A stretch of 64,000 nucleotides of DNA from Sulfurimonas sp. (lineage in GTDB: Bacteria > Campylobacterota > Campylobacteria > Campylobacterales > Sulfurimonadaceae). The notes beneath the pieces are model-generated. The model ran no database searches, was not told the origin of the DNA, and saw only the letters and a program-made list of their open reading frames with translations. The position numbers and the translations under genes were made by a program. The stretch covers positions 62,001 to 126,000 of the forward strand of contig NZ_JAPHUF010000012.1 in NCBI RefSeq assembly GCF_026196735.1. The letters run 5' to 3'. Every line of letters starts with the position of its first letter. Position 1 is the first letter of the stretch. Of the stretch, positions 1 through 8,590 are shown piece by piece.

Positions 1-270
1 TATGCAGATATCTCAGCACTTTTAACTCCAGTAAGAGCAAAAGTACTAAGACATCTAAGTGAACAAGAAAATATACATAATAAATTACTTTTTGGAACAG
101 ATTATCCTGTACCATTTAGTACAGTACTTAATAGTTATGATTTAGCATATAAAAAACGTTTTGAATTATCAGATATTGAAAATCCTTTTGATCGCTATAC
201 CCAAACTATGCTAGAATATTTTCCAGAAGACAATCCTATCTATAGTAACTATAAAAAAATATTGCTGTGA
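1..270 (+). CDS. Amidohydrolase-family protein, C-terminal 89 aa (partial)
   Basis: An open frame enters from the left edge and stops with TGA at 268-270. The visible 89 residues contain FGTDYPVP, which resembles the late-barrel metal-ligand Asp motif of the amidohydrolase_2 superfamily (TIM-barrel metal hydrolases and decarboxylases). The N-terminal part lies outside the window, so substrate and full length are unknown. It ends 12 bases before the ketosynthase gene and runs in the same direction, so it probably belongs to the same biosynthetic operon. The family call rests on this one motif. Confidence 0.6.
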   Translation, partial: YADISALLTPVRAKVLRHLSEQENIHNKLLFGTDYPVPFSTVLNSYDLAYKKRFELSDIENPFDRYTQTMLEYFPEDNPIYSNYKKILL

Positions 271-282
271 AAGAATAATAAA

Positions 283-1266
283 ATGAGTAATCCTATAAAT
301 ATTATTGGAATAGGTAAATCTTTACCTAATAATGAAGTAACATCATTAAGTATAGATAAAAAATTAGGTTTAGCTAGTGGTACAGTTTATCAATTAACAG
401 GATTGCAAAAGCGTTATTTTCTAGATGACAAAAGTAATTCTTTAGACTTAGTATTTAATGCTGTAGCAGAAGCACTTAGGCATGCAAAGCTATGTATAGA
501 TGATATTGATTGCATTATTAATTCTAGTGCGACAATGGAACAAGCAATACCATATAATGGAGCTAGTACACATAGATTATTAAATCCATCAAGACCTATT
601 CCAAGTTTTGATATTAATATGACATGTTTAAGTACATTAAGAGCATTTGATATTGCATCTAATTTATTTTCAAACTATAACAATATACTGATTGTATCTT
701 GTGACATAGCATCAGTAGGACTTGATTGGAATAATATAAGAACAGCAGGTATATTCGGGGATGGTGCATGTGCAATGATAGTCACATCTAGTAACTCTGG
801 TGGAATAATAGTATCTAATTTTGAAACTCATTCTAAGGGCTATGAATATTGTATGATTAAAGGTGGAGGTTCTAAATATAATCCAAATAATTATAAAGGA
901 GATTATAAAGATATGAGCTACTTTGAAATGAATGGTAAAAATCTTTATAAATTAAGCTCTAAAATTTTACCATCATTCATAGATAAAACTTTAAAATCCA
1001 AAGGACTTAAATTAGATGATATAGATTGGATCGTTCCACATCAAGCAAGTCAGTCTTCATTAAATCATATAGTTAAAATGCTAAATATAGATAAAGAAAA
1101 ATTCATAGATATATTCAAAACCCATGGTAACCAAGTTTCATCTTCAATACCTAGTGCATTACATACTTTAATGCATACAAAAGAACTTATTAGTGGACAA
1201 AAAGTAATGTTGGTAGGGACATCGGCAGGAGTTGGTTTAGGTCTTGTAGTTTGGGAAATACCTTAA
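283..1266 (+). CDS. Ketoacyl synthase III family protein (FabH/OleA-like)
   Basis: This 327-aa protein has the thiolase-fold catalytic triad of KAS III enzymes: Cys115 in TCLS, His253 in PHQAS and Asn283 in HGNQVSSSIP. Length matches FabH and OleA. Such enzymes condense an acyl-CoA or acyl-ACP starter with a second acyl unit by Claisen chemistry in the cytosol. It is not next to other fab genes. Instead it leads a run of reductase, hydrolase and adenylating genes, so a role in a specialised acyl product is more likely than housekeeping fatty acid synthesis. It shares one base with the next gene (TAATG). Whether it is priming (FabH-like) or head-to-head (OleA-like) cannot be told from the sequence alone. 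Confidence 0.85.
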   Translation: MSNPINIIGIGKSLPNNEVTSLSIDKKLGLASGTVYQLTGLQKRYFLDDKSNSLDLVFNAVAEALRHAKLCIDDIDCIINSSATMEQAIPYNGASTHRLLNPSRPIPSFDINMTCLSTLRAFDIASNLFSNYNNILIVSCDIASVGLDWNNIRTAGIFGDGACAMIVTSSNSGGIIVSNFETHSKGYEYCMIKGGGSKYNPNNYKGDYKDMSYFEMNGKNLYKLSSKILPSFIDKTLKSKGLKLDDIDWIVPHQASQSSLNHIVKMLNIDKEKFIDIFKTHGNQVSSSIPSALHTLMHTKELISGQKVMLVGTSAGVGLGLVVWEIP

Positions 1267-2222
1267 TGAAAGCAATAGTAACTGGAGCTACAGGTGGTCT
1301 TGGAAGAAACCTTGTAGAATTTTTATTACAAGAAGGATGGGAAGTAATAGCTTTGGGAAGGAATAAAGAGATTGGTGATAAATTAAAGGTTAAGTTTCAT
1401 TCCTTTGATTTAAGTAATAAAGAGCTTACAATAAAGTATTTTGAAAATGCGGATATAGTTTTTCATTGTGCTGCATTCTCTTCTCCATGGGGTAATTATG
1501 ATTTTTTTTATAATGCTAATGTGATTACTACTAAAAATGTTATTGATGTAATGAAATTATATTCTATAAAGAAACTTGTTCATGTATCTACTCCAAGTAT
1601 TTATTTTGATTTTACCAATCAATATAATGTAAAAGAAAATTACATTTCAAAGAAATTTGTAAATAATTATGCTAAAACAAAGTATGAAGCAGAACAAGTT
1701 GTCTTAAATAGTGATATTGAATCTGTAATAATTCGACCACGTGGAATTTTTGGAGAGTATGATCAGGTCTTAGTTCCAAGGTTAGAAAAAATTGCTAATA
1801 AAGGTTCGCTGCCTTTAGTAAGAAATAGAAATGTGATTGTAGATGTAACCTATGTTGGGAATGTTGTGCATGCATTATTTTTAGCAGCTACTAAAGATAT
1901 CCCAAATAAGTCAATTTTTAACATAACCAATGATGAACCAATGAATATAAAAGATATTTTTACACTTGTTATGAAGAGTATAAATATTGATGTAAAATTC
2001 AGATATATATCTTATACTTTATTAATTTGTGTAGCTGGATTTTTAGAAGGCATTTCAAAGCTTAAATTAATAAAAGAGCCTATAATAACTAAATATAGTA
2101 TAGGGGTAATTAGTAATAGCCAAATACTAGATATATCTTCAGCAAAAAAAGTACTTGGGTATAAACCAGTATATACTATAGAGGAGGGATTAAAAAAATA
2201 TGCAAAATATAGAAATTTATGA
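1266..2222 (+). CDS. NAD(P)-dependent epimerase/reductase, extended SDR (OleD-like)
   Basis: A 318-aa extended short-chain dehydrogenase. The Rossmann glycine motif GATGGLG follows the start directly and the catalytic YxxxK is seen as YAKTK. The frame is open from 1251, but the ATG at 1266 overlaps the upstream stop codon as TAATG and places the Rossmann strand at the N-terminus, so I chose it. Related 3-beta-HSD/OleD-type enzymes reduce a beta-keto group or epimerise sugars. Next to a ketosynthase, reduction of a 3-keto acyl product is the natural inference. Translational coupling to both neighbours supports one pathway. Confidence 0.8.
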   Translation: MKAIVTGATGGLGRNLVEFLLQEGWEVIALGRNKEIGDKLKVKFHSFDLSNKELTIKYFENADIVFHCAAFSSPWGNYDFFYNANVITTKNVIDVMKLYSIKKLVHVSTPSIYFDFTNQYNVKENYISKKFVNNYAKTKYEAEQVVLNSDIESVIIRPRGIFGEYDQVLVPRLEKIANKGSLPLVRNRNVIVDVTYVGNVVHALFLAATKDIPNKSIFNITNDEPMNIKDIFTLVMKSINIDVKFRYISYTLLICVAGFLEGISKLKLIKEPIITKYSIGVISNSQILDISSAKKVLGYKPVYTIEEGLKKYAKYRNL

Positions 2223-3003
2223 AATTGGATACTGTAAGCATCCTGAATTTATGGTACTTAGAGGTGGTAGTTTTAAAAGTGTTAAGTTTCCTGCAATGGT
2301 TGCATCTATAGAACATAAAAAAGGAAATCTACTCTTTGACACAGGGTATTCTATCCATTTTTTTGATGCTACAAAAAACTTCCCTGAGAAGTTTTATGCA
2401 CTTACTACTCCTGTAACATTAGATAAACCATTGTGTGAAATACTAACTAAAAAGATAGATTATATATTTATTTCTCATTTTCATGCGGATCATATAGGAG
2501 GATTGAAAGATTTTCCTAATGCCCATATCTTTTGCTCAAAAGAAGCTTATGAGTTATCTCAAAGTAAAAAATTGTCTCGTTTTTCTAAGACTAAACAAGG
2601 CATATTACCTACTTTGTTGCCAGAAGATTTTGAGCAAAGAGTTACATTTATAGAAGATTTAAAAGAAATTGATTTGCCCTCATCGCTATATCCATTTATA
2701 AAAGGTTATAGCATTTTAGATGATATCTATATTATAGAACTACCTGGTCATGCCCATGGTCAATATGGAATGCTAGTTGATAACTACTTCTTTATTTCAG
2801 ATGCTATATGGAATATCAGAGCGATTACTGAAAATGCTAAGCCAAATATCTTAACAAGTTTAATTATGAAAGATATGAAAGAATACTATTTAACTATAGA
2901 AAAATTGCAAATATTACATAAAAATAATTCAGAAATAGAGATTATTCCTACTCACTGTACAAAAACATTGGATAAGTATATCAAAAAGAGTAATGATGTT
3001 TAA
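2200..3003 (+). CDS. Metallo-beta-lactamase-fold hydrolase
   Basis: A 267-aa MBL-fold protein with the zinc motif HFHADHIGG and a later metal-ligand segment ELPGHAHGQYG. The closest characterised type by motif spacing is the AHL-lactonase/glyoxalase II group, which opens lactones or thioesters. It starts inside the end of the SDR gene (23-base overlap) behind a strong GGAGGGA ribosome site near 2183. In this operon it could release a thioester-bound intermediate or hydrolyse a lactone product. No signal peptide is seen, so it is probably cytosolic. Confidence 0.8.
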   Translation: MQNIEIYEIGYCKHPEFMVLRGGSFKSVKFPAMVASIEHKKGNLLFDTGYSIHFFDATKNFPEKFYALTTPVTLDKPLCEILTKKIDYIFISHFHADHIGGLKDFPNAHIFCSKEAYELSQSKKLSRFSKTKQGILPTLLPEDFEQRVTFIEDLKEIDLPSSLYPFIKGYSILDDIYIIELPGHAHGQYGMLVDNYFFISDAIWNIRAITENAKPNILTSLIMKDMKEYYLTIEKLQILHKNNSEIEIIPTHCTKTLDKYIKKSNDV

Positions 3004-4240
3004 AAAATTACAAATAATGAAGTACTATTTAGGTACAAAACTATTTTTCAATAGACGAGATGTAGAAGAGTACCAAAAGAAAAAACTTTCAAGATTACTA
3101 AAAAATTTAAAAAGTGATTTCTATCCAAAATCACAAAATTTAAAAGATTTTCCTATCATTAATAAAAAAACATTTATGGAAAACTTTGATAGAATCAATA
3201 CACTAGACATAAGTCAAAAAGATGCTTTAAGTGTGGCTTTACAAGCGGAAGATAGTAGAGATTTTTCTTCTAAAATTGGAGATATAACAGTAGGTTTGTC
3301 ATCAGGAACGAGTGGGAGTAGAGGAGTATTCTTAGTATCTGAGGAAGAGAGTGCTAGATGGGCAGGGTATATATTGAGAAGAATGCTTCCAAAACCGTTA
3401 CTCCAAAAGCATAAAATAGCTTTTTTTTTAAGAGCAAATAGTAATCTTTATGAGAGCGTAGGTAGCTCTATAATCTCATTTACATTCTATGATTTACTGA
3501 CTCCATTAAAAGAGCATATAGGAATACTAAATAAGACACAACCATCTATTTTAATAGCACCAGCACAAGTACTACGACTTCTTGCTCAAAGCGACACATT
3601 AACTATAAAACCAAAAAAGATTATTTCAGTGGCTGAAGTATTAGAAGAAGATGATAGAGAGATAATTGAGATACGATTTTCTCAACCTGTTCATCAAGTG
3701 TATCAATGTACAGAAGGCTTTTTAGCACACACATGTAAAGAAGGAAATTTACATTTAAATGAAGATATAGTGCTTGTAGAAAAAGAATGGATTGATAAAA
3801 AAAGTTTTCGATTCATACCGATAGTAACAGATTTAAATCGTACAACTCAACCTGTTATTCGATATAGACTTGATGACGTTTTGATTCTGGATGAAGAAGT
3901 TTGTTCTTGCGGTAGTGCATTTACTTGTATAAAAAGAATAGAGGGACGATGTGATGATATTTTGAAAATGTGTACAGTTGAAGATGAGGAGTACCTTCTT
4001 TTCCCTGATTTTATAAGACGAGCTATTATTTTCAATAATGCTAACATAAATGAGTATAAGGTTATAAAAGAGGGTGATACTTTACATATATACATTGACC
4101 CAATAAGTGTGAAAAATGAAGTTGAAGAGGCTCTAAGTAAATTATATATAACCCATAATCTTAAACCATTAAAACATATATTTCATATGCATAAAATAGA
4201 AGAATTAAATAAAAAAAGAAGAAGGGTACAACAGTTATGA
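2993..4240 (+). CDS. Adenylate-forming enzyme, PaaK/coenzyme F390 synthetase-like
   Basis: A 415-aa protein of the ANL adenylating superfamily, in the shorter PaaK/F390-synthetase-related branch. Visible core motifs are SSGTSGSRG (A3, about residues 103-111), YQCTEG (A5), IRYRLDD (A7) and the EGRCDD hinge (A8). The end, KKRRRVQQL, corresponds to the basic tail of this branch. A CSCG segment near residue 304 may bind metal, as in PaaK relatives. It would activate a carboxylate as an acyl-AMP and pass it to CoA, a carrier or an amine. Overlap with both neighbours (11 and 4 bases) places it in the operon. The substrate is unknown. Confidence 0.75.
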   Translation: MMFKKLQIMKYYLGTKLFFNRRDVEEYQKKKLSRLLKNLKSDFYPKSQNLKDFPIINKKTFMENFDRINTLDISQKDALSVALQAEDSRDFSSKIGDITVGLSSGTSGSRGVFLVSEEESARWAGYILRRMLPKPLLQKHKIAFFLRANSNLYESVGSSIISFTFYDLLTPLKEHIGILNKTQPSILIAPAQVLRLLAQSDTLTIKPKKIISVAEVLEEDDREIIEIRFSQPVHQVYQCTEGFLAHTCKEGNLHLNEDIVLVEKEWIDKKSFRFIPIVTDLNRTTQPVIRYRLDDVLILDEEVCSCGSAFTCIKRIEGRCDDILKMCTVEDEEYLLFPDFIRRAIIFNNANINEYKVIKEGDTLHIYIDPISVKNEVEEALSKLYITHNLKPLKHIFHMHKIEELNKKRRRVQQL

Positions 4241-5340
4241 CAATTCTTCTAACCTGTCCAAGAGCACCAGTTACTATAGAATGGATTAAAATAGCTAATC
4301 GTGGATTACATCAGGTTATTTTAGTAGATTCTCTTGATTACCCTATTTCTAAATTTTATAAAAATACAACATATATAAAAATCCCTTCACCTAGAATCGA
4401 TTTAACTGGCTATCAACGGGAAATGGAAAAGCTTTTTTTAGTTATCGATATGGTAATACCAAACTGTGAAGATATCTTTTTTCTCAGTAAATTAAAAGAC
4501 ACCACTTCTGCTGATGTTTTATTTTTTATGCCAGATACTGAACTACTATTTAAATTGCATCATAAACTTGAATTTTTCTCATTACTTAATTCGCATGTAA
4601 AAATACCAGAAAGTAAGTTAATAAGGTCAAAAAAAGATATAAAATTAAATGAAAAGACAGTTTTAAAACCTGTATATTCACGTTTTGGAAGAGATATAAT
4701 CAGAGATGTTAATTTAAAAAGTATAGAAAATATAGTAATAACATTAGAAAATCCATGGGTACAGCAAAAGTATATACATGGAACTGCTATATGTAATTAT
4801 GCAGTTTGTGAATATGGCAAAGTTATCTCACATGTCGTTTATAAACCTATGTATCTATTAAATCATGCAGCGTCAACATATTTTGAATATTATGAAGATA
4901 CCCGTTGCGAAGCTTTTATAATTGAATTTGCTAAATTAAATAACTATCATGGACAAGTTGCTTTTGATTATATTGACGATGGAAATGATTTATATGTATT
5001 AGAGTGTAATCCACGAGCGACAAGTGGCTTACACCTTATCTCCAATAGTATAGAAATTAAATCTGACGGTAGATTAAATAAAAAATCTAAAATACTTAAG
5101 AAATCATATAGAGTTGGTGTAAGTCTCTATGTGCTTTTTGGCTTTAAAGCATTATTAGACGGTGAGTTTATGAAACTTCATCATAACCATAAAGGGGCAA
5201 AAGATGCACTTGATGGACTCCCTTTTTATAGTCAATTTCTATCATTATATGAAATAATTAAACGAGCTTTCATCTATAGAAAACATATAACATCTGCAAG
5301 TACATTTGATATTGAATATGATGGTGAAAAAGATGAATGA
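4237..5340 (+). CDS. ATP-grasp ligase-like protein
   Basis: A 367-aa protein whose central part fits the ATP-grasp fold: a nucleotide-binding lysine region TVLKPVYSRFG, a hinge segment WVQQKYIHG and the metal-binding motif ECNPRATSG. ATP-grasp enzymes form an acyl phosphate and couple it to an amine or thiol. It starts at ATGA overlapping the adenylating gene and overlaps the next gene by 8 bases. Together with the adenylating enzyme it gives the operon two independent carboxylate-activating steps, which suggests an amide or peptide bond in the product. The specificity cannot be read. Confidence 0.75.
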   Translation: MTILLTCPRAPVTIEWIKIANRGLHQVILVDSLDYPISKFYKNTTYIKIPSPRIDLTGYQREMEKLFLVIDMVIPNCEDIFFLSKLKDTTSADVLFFMPDTELLFKLHHKLEFFSLLNSHVKIPESKLIRSKKDIKLNEKTVLKPVYSRFGRDIIRDVNLKSIENIVITLENPWVQQKYIHGTAICNYAVCEYGKVISHVVYKPMYLLNHAASTYFEYYEDTRCEAFIIEFAKLNNYHGQVAFDYIDDGNDLYVLECNPRATSGLHLISNSIEIKSDGRLNKKSKILKKSYRVGVSLYVLFGFKALLDGEFMKLHHNHKGAKDALDGLPFYSQFLSLYEIIKRAFIYRKHITSASTFDIEYDGEKDE

Positions 5341-6418
5341 TTTTTCTCATAAACTATATGATATATTAAAGAAATACCCATCTTTTAAACTTATGGGTAA
5401 TGTTGATGCTAAAGTAGTTAAGTATGAGTTAAAAAATAAAAGTATATTAGTATCTATAGTCGATGATATAAAGCCAAACTGCTATACGGTTTCCCCTTAT
5501 AATATGATGATATCCTATTCAAAAGATGAACTTGTAAAAGTAGACTCGAAAATACAAAAGTACTTTGCATCAGCTCTAATATATGGGTTTGAATTTATTT
5601 TAAAGATATTGAAAATAGACACTGTACAGACTTTAAATAATTACATGTTTTCTACTAATTTTTTTGATAAAGGTTTTAAAGATATAGATATAATAGAACT
5701 TGAAAAATTGGCACATGAAAATTATCCTAAGCATACTATGCTGGTTCGTTCAGTTAATAAAGTGCAAAATCCTAAACTATATGAAAAATTGCAAAATAGT
5801 GGTTGGATAGCTCTTACTTCTCGTCAAGTGTATATATTTAAAGATATTAACATATGTAAAAAGCGCCAGAATTATCTTCGGGATAAAAATCTTTTAAATA
5901 GTGACAGATATATATTTATAGAATTAGATATAAATGATTTTAAATTATTTGAAAAAGCTGAGGAGCTTTACAATCAATTATACTTAAAAAAATATTCGCA
6001 ACATAATATTCATTTCAAAGCTTTGTATCTTAAAGAGTTACAACAACAGAAACTTATACATTTAAGATTACTCTATGATTGTATGGAAGATAAATATGTT
6101 GGTGTTGTAGGCTTAGTTGGAGAAGATGGAGTTATTACCGCCCCAATTATAGGATACGATAATAGTTATGATATTAAAGAGGCACTTTATCGTAGGCTAA
6201 TAGCTTACGCTATGGAGTATGCAATGCAAAGAAAATATTTACTAAATCTTAGTTCTGGTGCTTCTAATTTTAAAGTTATGAGAGGTGCAGAAGCATGTTT
6301 AGAGTATATGTTTGTTAATGTAAAGCATCTCTCTTCTTTTAAAAAAATAATTTGGAAAATATTGAGTTTAATTGCAAACTACTTTTATGCTCCACTTCTA
6401 AAAAGGTTAAAGTTATGA
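5333..6418 (+). CDS. Uncharacterised protein, acyltransferase (GNAT)-like C-terminus
   Basis: A 361-aa protein. The frame opens at 5306, but the ATG at 5333 follows a purine-rich GGTGAAAAAG stretch and overlaps the upstream stop by 8 bases, so it is preferred. The C-terminal third has an alternation of strands and helices, with YVGVVGLVG, a long helix around YRRLIAYAMEYAM, and LNLSSGASNFKVMRGAE, reminiscent of GNAT/FemAB-type acyltransferases. I recognise no catalytic residue with certainty, so the fold call is tentative. Its position between an ATP-grasp ligase and a Rieske oxygenase implies a step in the same pathway. Confidence 0.55.
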   Translation: MNDFSHKLYDILKKYPSFKLMGNVDAKVVKYELKNKSILVSIVDDIKPNCYTVSPYNMMISYSKDELVKVDSKIQKYFASALIYGFEFILKILKIDTVQTLNNYMFSTNFFDKGFKDIDIIELEKLAHENYPKHTMLVRSVNKVQNPKLYEKLQNSGWIALTSRQVYIFKDINICKKRQNYLRDKNLLNSDRYIFIELDINDFKLFEKAEELYNQLYLKKYSQHNIHFKALYLKELQQQKLIHLRLLYDCMEDKYVGVVGLVGEDGVITAPIIGYDNSYDIKEALYRRLIAYAMEYAMQRKYLLNLSSGASNFKVMRGAEACLEYMFVNVKHLSSFKKIIWKILSLIANYFYAPLLKRLKL

Positions 6419-7386
6419 ATATAGAAAAATTAAAAAAAGAGTGGTTTCCATTATTTAATTCAAAGGAATTAAAGGGCAAACCATTAGCTAAAACATTACT
6501 TGGATTTAAATTAGTATTTGTAAGAATAGATAATGAAGTGACATGTTTTGAAGATAGGTGTCCGCATAGAAATGTACCATTATCTAAGGGTTCTATTGTA
6601 AATAGTCAACTTAGATGTAATTATCATGGATGGAGTTTTGATAAAACAGGAGAATTAAAAAATATTCCTGGATGTAAAAACTGTAATAGTATAAAGATAC
6701 AAGCTATATCTACTAAAGAGATAGATAGAATTGTATGGGTAAGATTAGAGGGGGATAAGGAATTTTATAATAATTTTTTATTTTCTGAAATTTATAGCAG
6801 TACTACTAATTTTAAACATCTTAAAGCTGATTTTGTACATAGTATAGAAAACTTTTTGGATCCAACTCATACACCTTTTATACATAGAGGATTATTGCGA
6901 AGTGAAAATGGACAAAGCATGAGTGTGACTCAAGAGAGTGATGAACATGGGTTTAAAACTTATTATAAATTAAACAACATGCAAAACGGACTTATAAATA
7001 AACTTTTTGATAGTGGAATAGATGAAAATATTGCTTCATGTAATTTTCCAGGATTTGCTAAAATAGATTACTTAAAAAACAACAAACTTCTATTTAGAGT
7101 GTCTGTATTCTTTGTACCTATAAATAAAGGTGAAGTACAGATGGTTGTTAATGTTAGTTTGCTAAAGACCTTTGTGCCATCATTTTTAAAATTTATTCTC
7201 TTGCGACCTTTTTTAGAACTAGCATTTTATCAGGATAAAAAGATTTTAGAATCTCAATATAAGGAAAATATTTTCTTCAAAAAATCATATGAAATTGTAG
7301 ATAGTGATTTAGTAATTAATCATTTACTTCATATGTTTTATGATAAGCCAACAGGGAAAAATAAAGTAATGGATATAGAACTTTAA
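6415..7386 (+). CDS. Rieske [2Fe-2S] oxygenase alpha subunit-like protein
   Basis: A 323-aa protein starting at the ATG that overlaps the upstream stop (ATGA). The longer frame from 6352 would add residues encoded inside the previous gene. The Rieske cluster motif is clear: CPHR followed after 17 residues by CNYHGW. The segment NFLDPTHTPFIH has the two histidines of the mononuclear iron site in the catalytic domain, as in VanA/pheophorbide a oxygenase-type enzymes. Such oxygenases hydroxylate, demethylate or desaturate small molecules and need a separate reductase, which is not in the window. This is the last gene of the operon. Confidence 0.85.
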   Translation: MNIEKLKKEWFPLFNSKELKGKPLAKTLLGFKLVFVRIDNEVTCFEDRCPHRNVPLSKGSIVNSQLRCNYHGWSFDKTGELKNIPGCKNCNSIKIQAISTKEIDRIVWVRLEGDKEFYNNFLFSEIYSSTTNFKHLKADFVHSIENFLDPTHTPFIHRGLLRSENGQSMSVTQESDEHGFKTYYKLNNMQNGLINKLFDSGIDENIASCNFPGFAKIDYLKNNKLLFRVSVFFVPINKGEVQMVVNVSLLKTFVPSFLKFILLRPFLELAFYQDKKILESQYKENIFFKKSYEIVDSDLVINHLLHMFYDKPTGKNKVMDIEL

Positions 7387-7656
7387 AAGATAAAAATAAA
7401 TTTAAGTGAAATGTCCCCTACAGAGTAGATAGTTTTATGCATTCAACAATCTCTAGGTTTTGAAACACGAAACACTCATATTAGTTTTCCGCGTTCCATA
7501 AAGCTTAAAGAATTATTGAACAAAATATCAATTCTAATGCCTTGTTTTATGAGTTCAAGTGCCTCGTCCATGTTGAACTATTGTTTCATAAGTCATTCCT
7601 TTAAAATTTAGTATTCTATCGGTCTGACACAAAGTTTTGAATAATCCCCTAAAAAT

Positions 7657-7683
7657 ATTACTAAAAGTAACACTTTTAGTAAT
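7657..7683. repeat. Perfect inverted repeat, 12-base arms
   Basis: ATTACTAAAAGT and its exact reverse complement are separated by AAC. There is no T-run next to it, so it looks more like a protein-binding site or cruciform than a terminator. It lies just upstream of three iteron-like repeats and an HTH gene. Confidence 0.7.
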
Positions 7684-7710
7684 GTATCCAGATTTGCTAA
7701 ATTCAATGAA

Positions 7711-7798
7711 AAATTACGCCTAATTGCGTTTATTAGTTTCTAAATTACGTCTAAATCCACTAAATTTTGAATTGTTAATGTTGCTAAATACGCCTAAA
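7711..7798 (+). repeat. Three iteron-like direct repeats, consensus AAATTACGYCTAA
   Basis: Copies start at 7711 (AAATTACGCCTAA), 7742 (AAATTACGTCTAA) and 7786 (AAATACGCCTAA, one base shorter). TTGCTAAAT also occurs twice, near 7694 and 7781. Same-strand repeats beside a palindrome and upstream of small HTH genes resemble plasmid-type iterons or arm sites of an integrase/excisionase complex. No replication protein is recognised nearby, so the role is open. Confidence 0.55.
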
Positions 7799-7883
7799 TA
7801 CAGCTATTTACTTATTTAGATTTTTGCTATTTTGTAGCTCATTTTCTATACTTTTCTCATGTTAAACAAAAAGGAGAAAAGTT

Positions 7884-8135
7884 ATGCAAAGTGATGAAGA
7901 TTTACAAAAAGAGCGACTCTATGAGTATCTGTTAAAAAAATATAAAAGAGCTGTAATATCGAAAGTTGAGATGGCAAGTGAGCTAGGTATAAGCAGCTCA
8001 ACATTAGATCTCTACATCGCTAAAGGTACAGGGTTGCCAAACTACAAAAAGCTTGGCAAGGCTAAAAATGCAAAAGTTGTATTTAATCTTTTAGATGTCG
8101 CCGACTTTTTAACAAAAACAATCAAAACATACTGA
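7884..8135 (+). CDS. Small HTH protein, AlpA/excisionase-like
   Basis: An 83-aa protein with a helix-turn-helix region around KVEMASELGISSSTLDLYIAKGTGLPNYKKLG, followed by a hydrophobic strand AKVVFNLLDVADFL. This layout is typical of the small AlpA/excisionase-type winged-HTH proteins carried by phages and integrative elements. It has a strong ribosome site (AAAGGAGAAAAG) and starts an element-like gene run. The repeats upstream (7711-7798) are candidate binding sites. The second protein of this kind, at 30233-30523, lies at the other end of the accessory region. Confidence 0.6.
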   Translation: MQSDEDLQKERLYEYLLKKYKRAVISKVEMASELGISSSTLDLYIAKGTGLPNYKKLGKAKNAKVVFNLLDVADFLTKTIKTY

Positions 8136-8144
8136 GAAATTTCG

Positions 8145-8480
8145 ATGAAACAAAGGGAAAAGTTTGATGTGTTGTACACGACTATAATTCATAAATATCG
8201 TATAAAACATGGACTCAGTAACAACGATTACTGTATTGCCAATGCCATCTATAATCTTAGTAACAATCCAGAGAGTGAGTTTAGAGGTTGGTATTACGGC
8301 AAAATTGAAACGCTTGGCAAGATGTTTGATTTTTCACGAGCGACAGCATATAACAGTGTACAAAAACTGATAGATAGAGGCTTGGTAGAAAAGGATCTCA
8401 CAAGCGGTTTTTTGCGAACAACGAAATTATGGTGGAGCGATTTTGTAAATAATGCGATTGTAGGCGAGTCTAAAAATTAG
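8145..8480 (+). CDS. Winged-helix DNA-binding protein
   Basis: A 111-aa protein with a helix-turn-helix around KIETLGKMFDFSRATAYNSVQKLIDRGLVEK, the pattern of a winged-helix domain as found in replication-organiser or MarR/GntR-like proteins. It follows the previous gene by 9 bases. A 13-base palindrome, TCTAAAAATTAGA, overlaps its stop region and recurs at 8530, which would suit self-regulation or control of the next gene. The exact function is unknown. Confidence 0.6.
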   Translation: MKQREKFDVLYTTIIHKYRIKHGLSNNDYCIANAIYNLSNNPESEFRGWYYGKIETLGKMFDFSRATAYNSVQKLIDRGLVEKDLTSGFLRTTKLWWSDFVNNAIVGESKN

Positions 8481-8542
8481 ATAAGTGTCTAAAAAGTATA
8501 TTCCAAAATCTAGATTTTAGATTTTTTAGTCTAAAAATTAGA
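8469..8542. promoter_or_regulatory. Two identical 13-base palindromes, TCTAAAAATTAGA
   Basis: Copies at 8469-8481 and 8530-8542, 61 bases apart, frame an AT-rich spacer with further TCTAAAAA and TCTAGATTTTAGA half-sites. The pair lies between the winged-helix gene and the next gene at 8591. An operator pair is the simplest reading. Confidence 0.5.
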
Positions 8543-8590
8543 CATATATATAAATAATAATAACAATAACTCATAAAGAAGAGGAAGAAG

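Larger units (their letters stand above)
7387..7883 (+). other. 497-base gap with repeats; no convincing gene
   Basis: The left part (7387-7620) holds only short open stretches. On the minus strand a frame starting near 7572 gives a 31-residue fragment (MDEALELIKQGI...) that ends without continuing; it could be a gene remnant but is too short to name. The right part holds a 27-base palindrome and iteron-like repeats (listed separately). The AGGAG ribosome site of the next gene is at 7871-7875. This gap marks the change from biosynthetic operon to element-like DNA. Confidence 0.5.

Noticed and set aside
7480-7572. Minus-strand fragment MDEALELIKQGI...
   Set aside because: Only 31 codons without family match; could be a decayed gene, but evidence is too thin.
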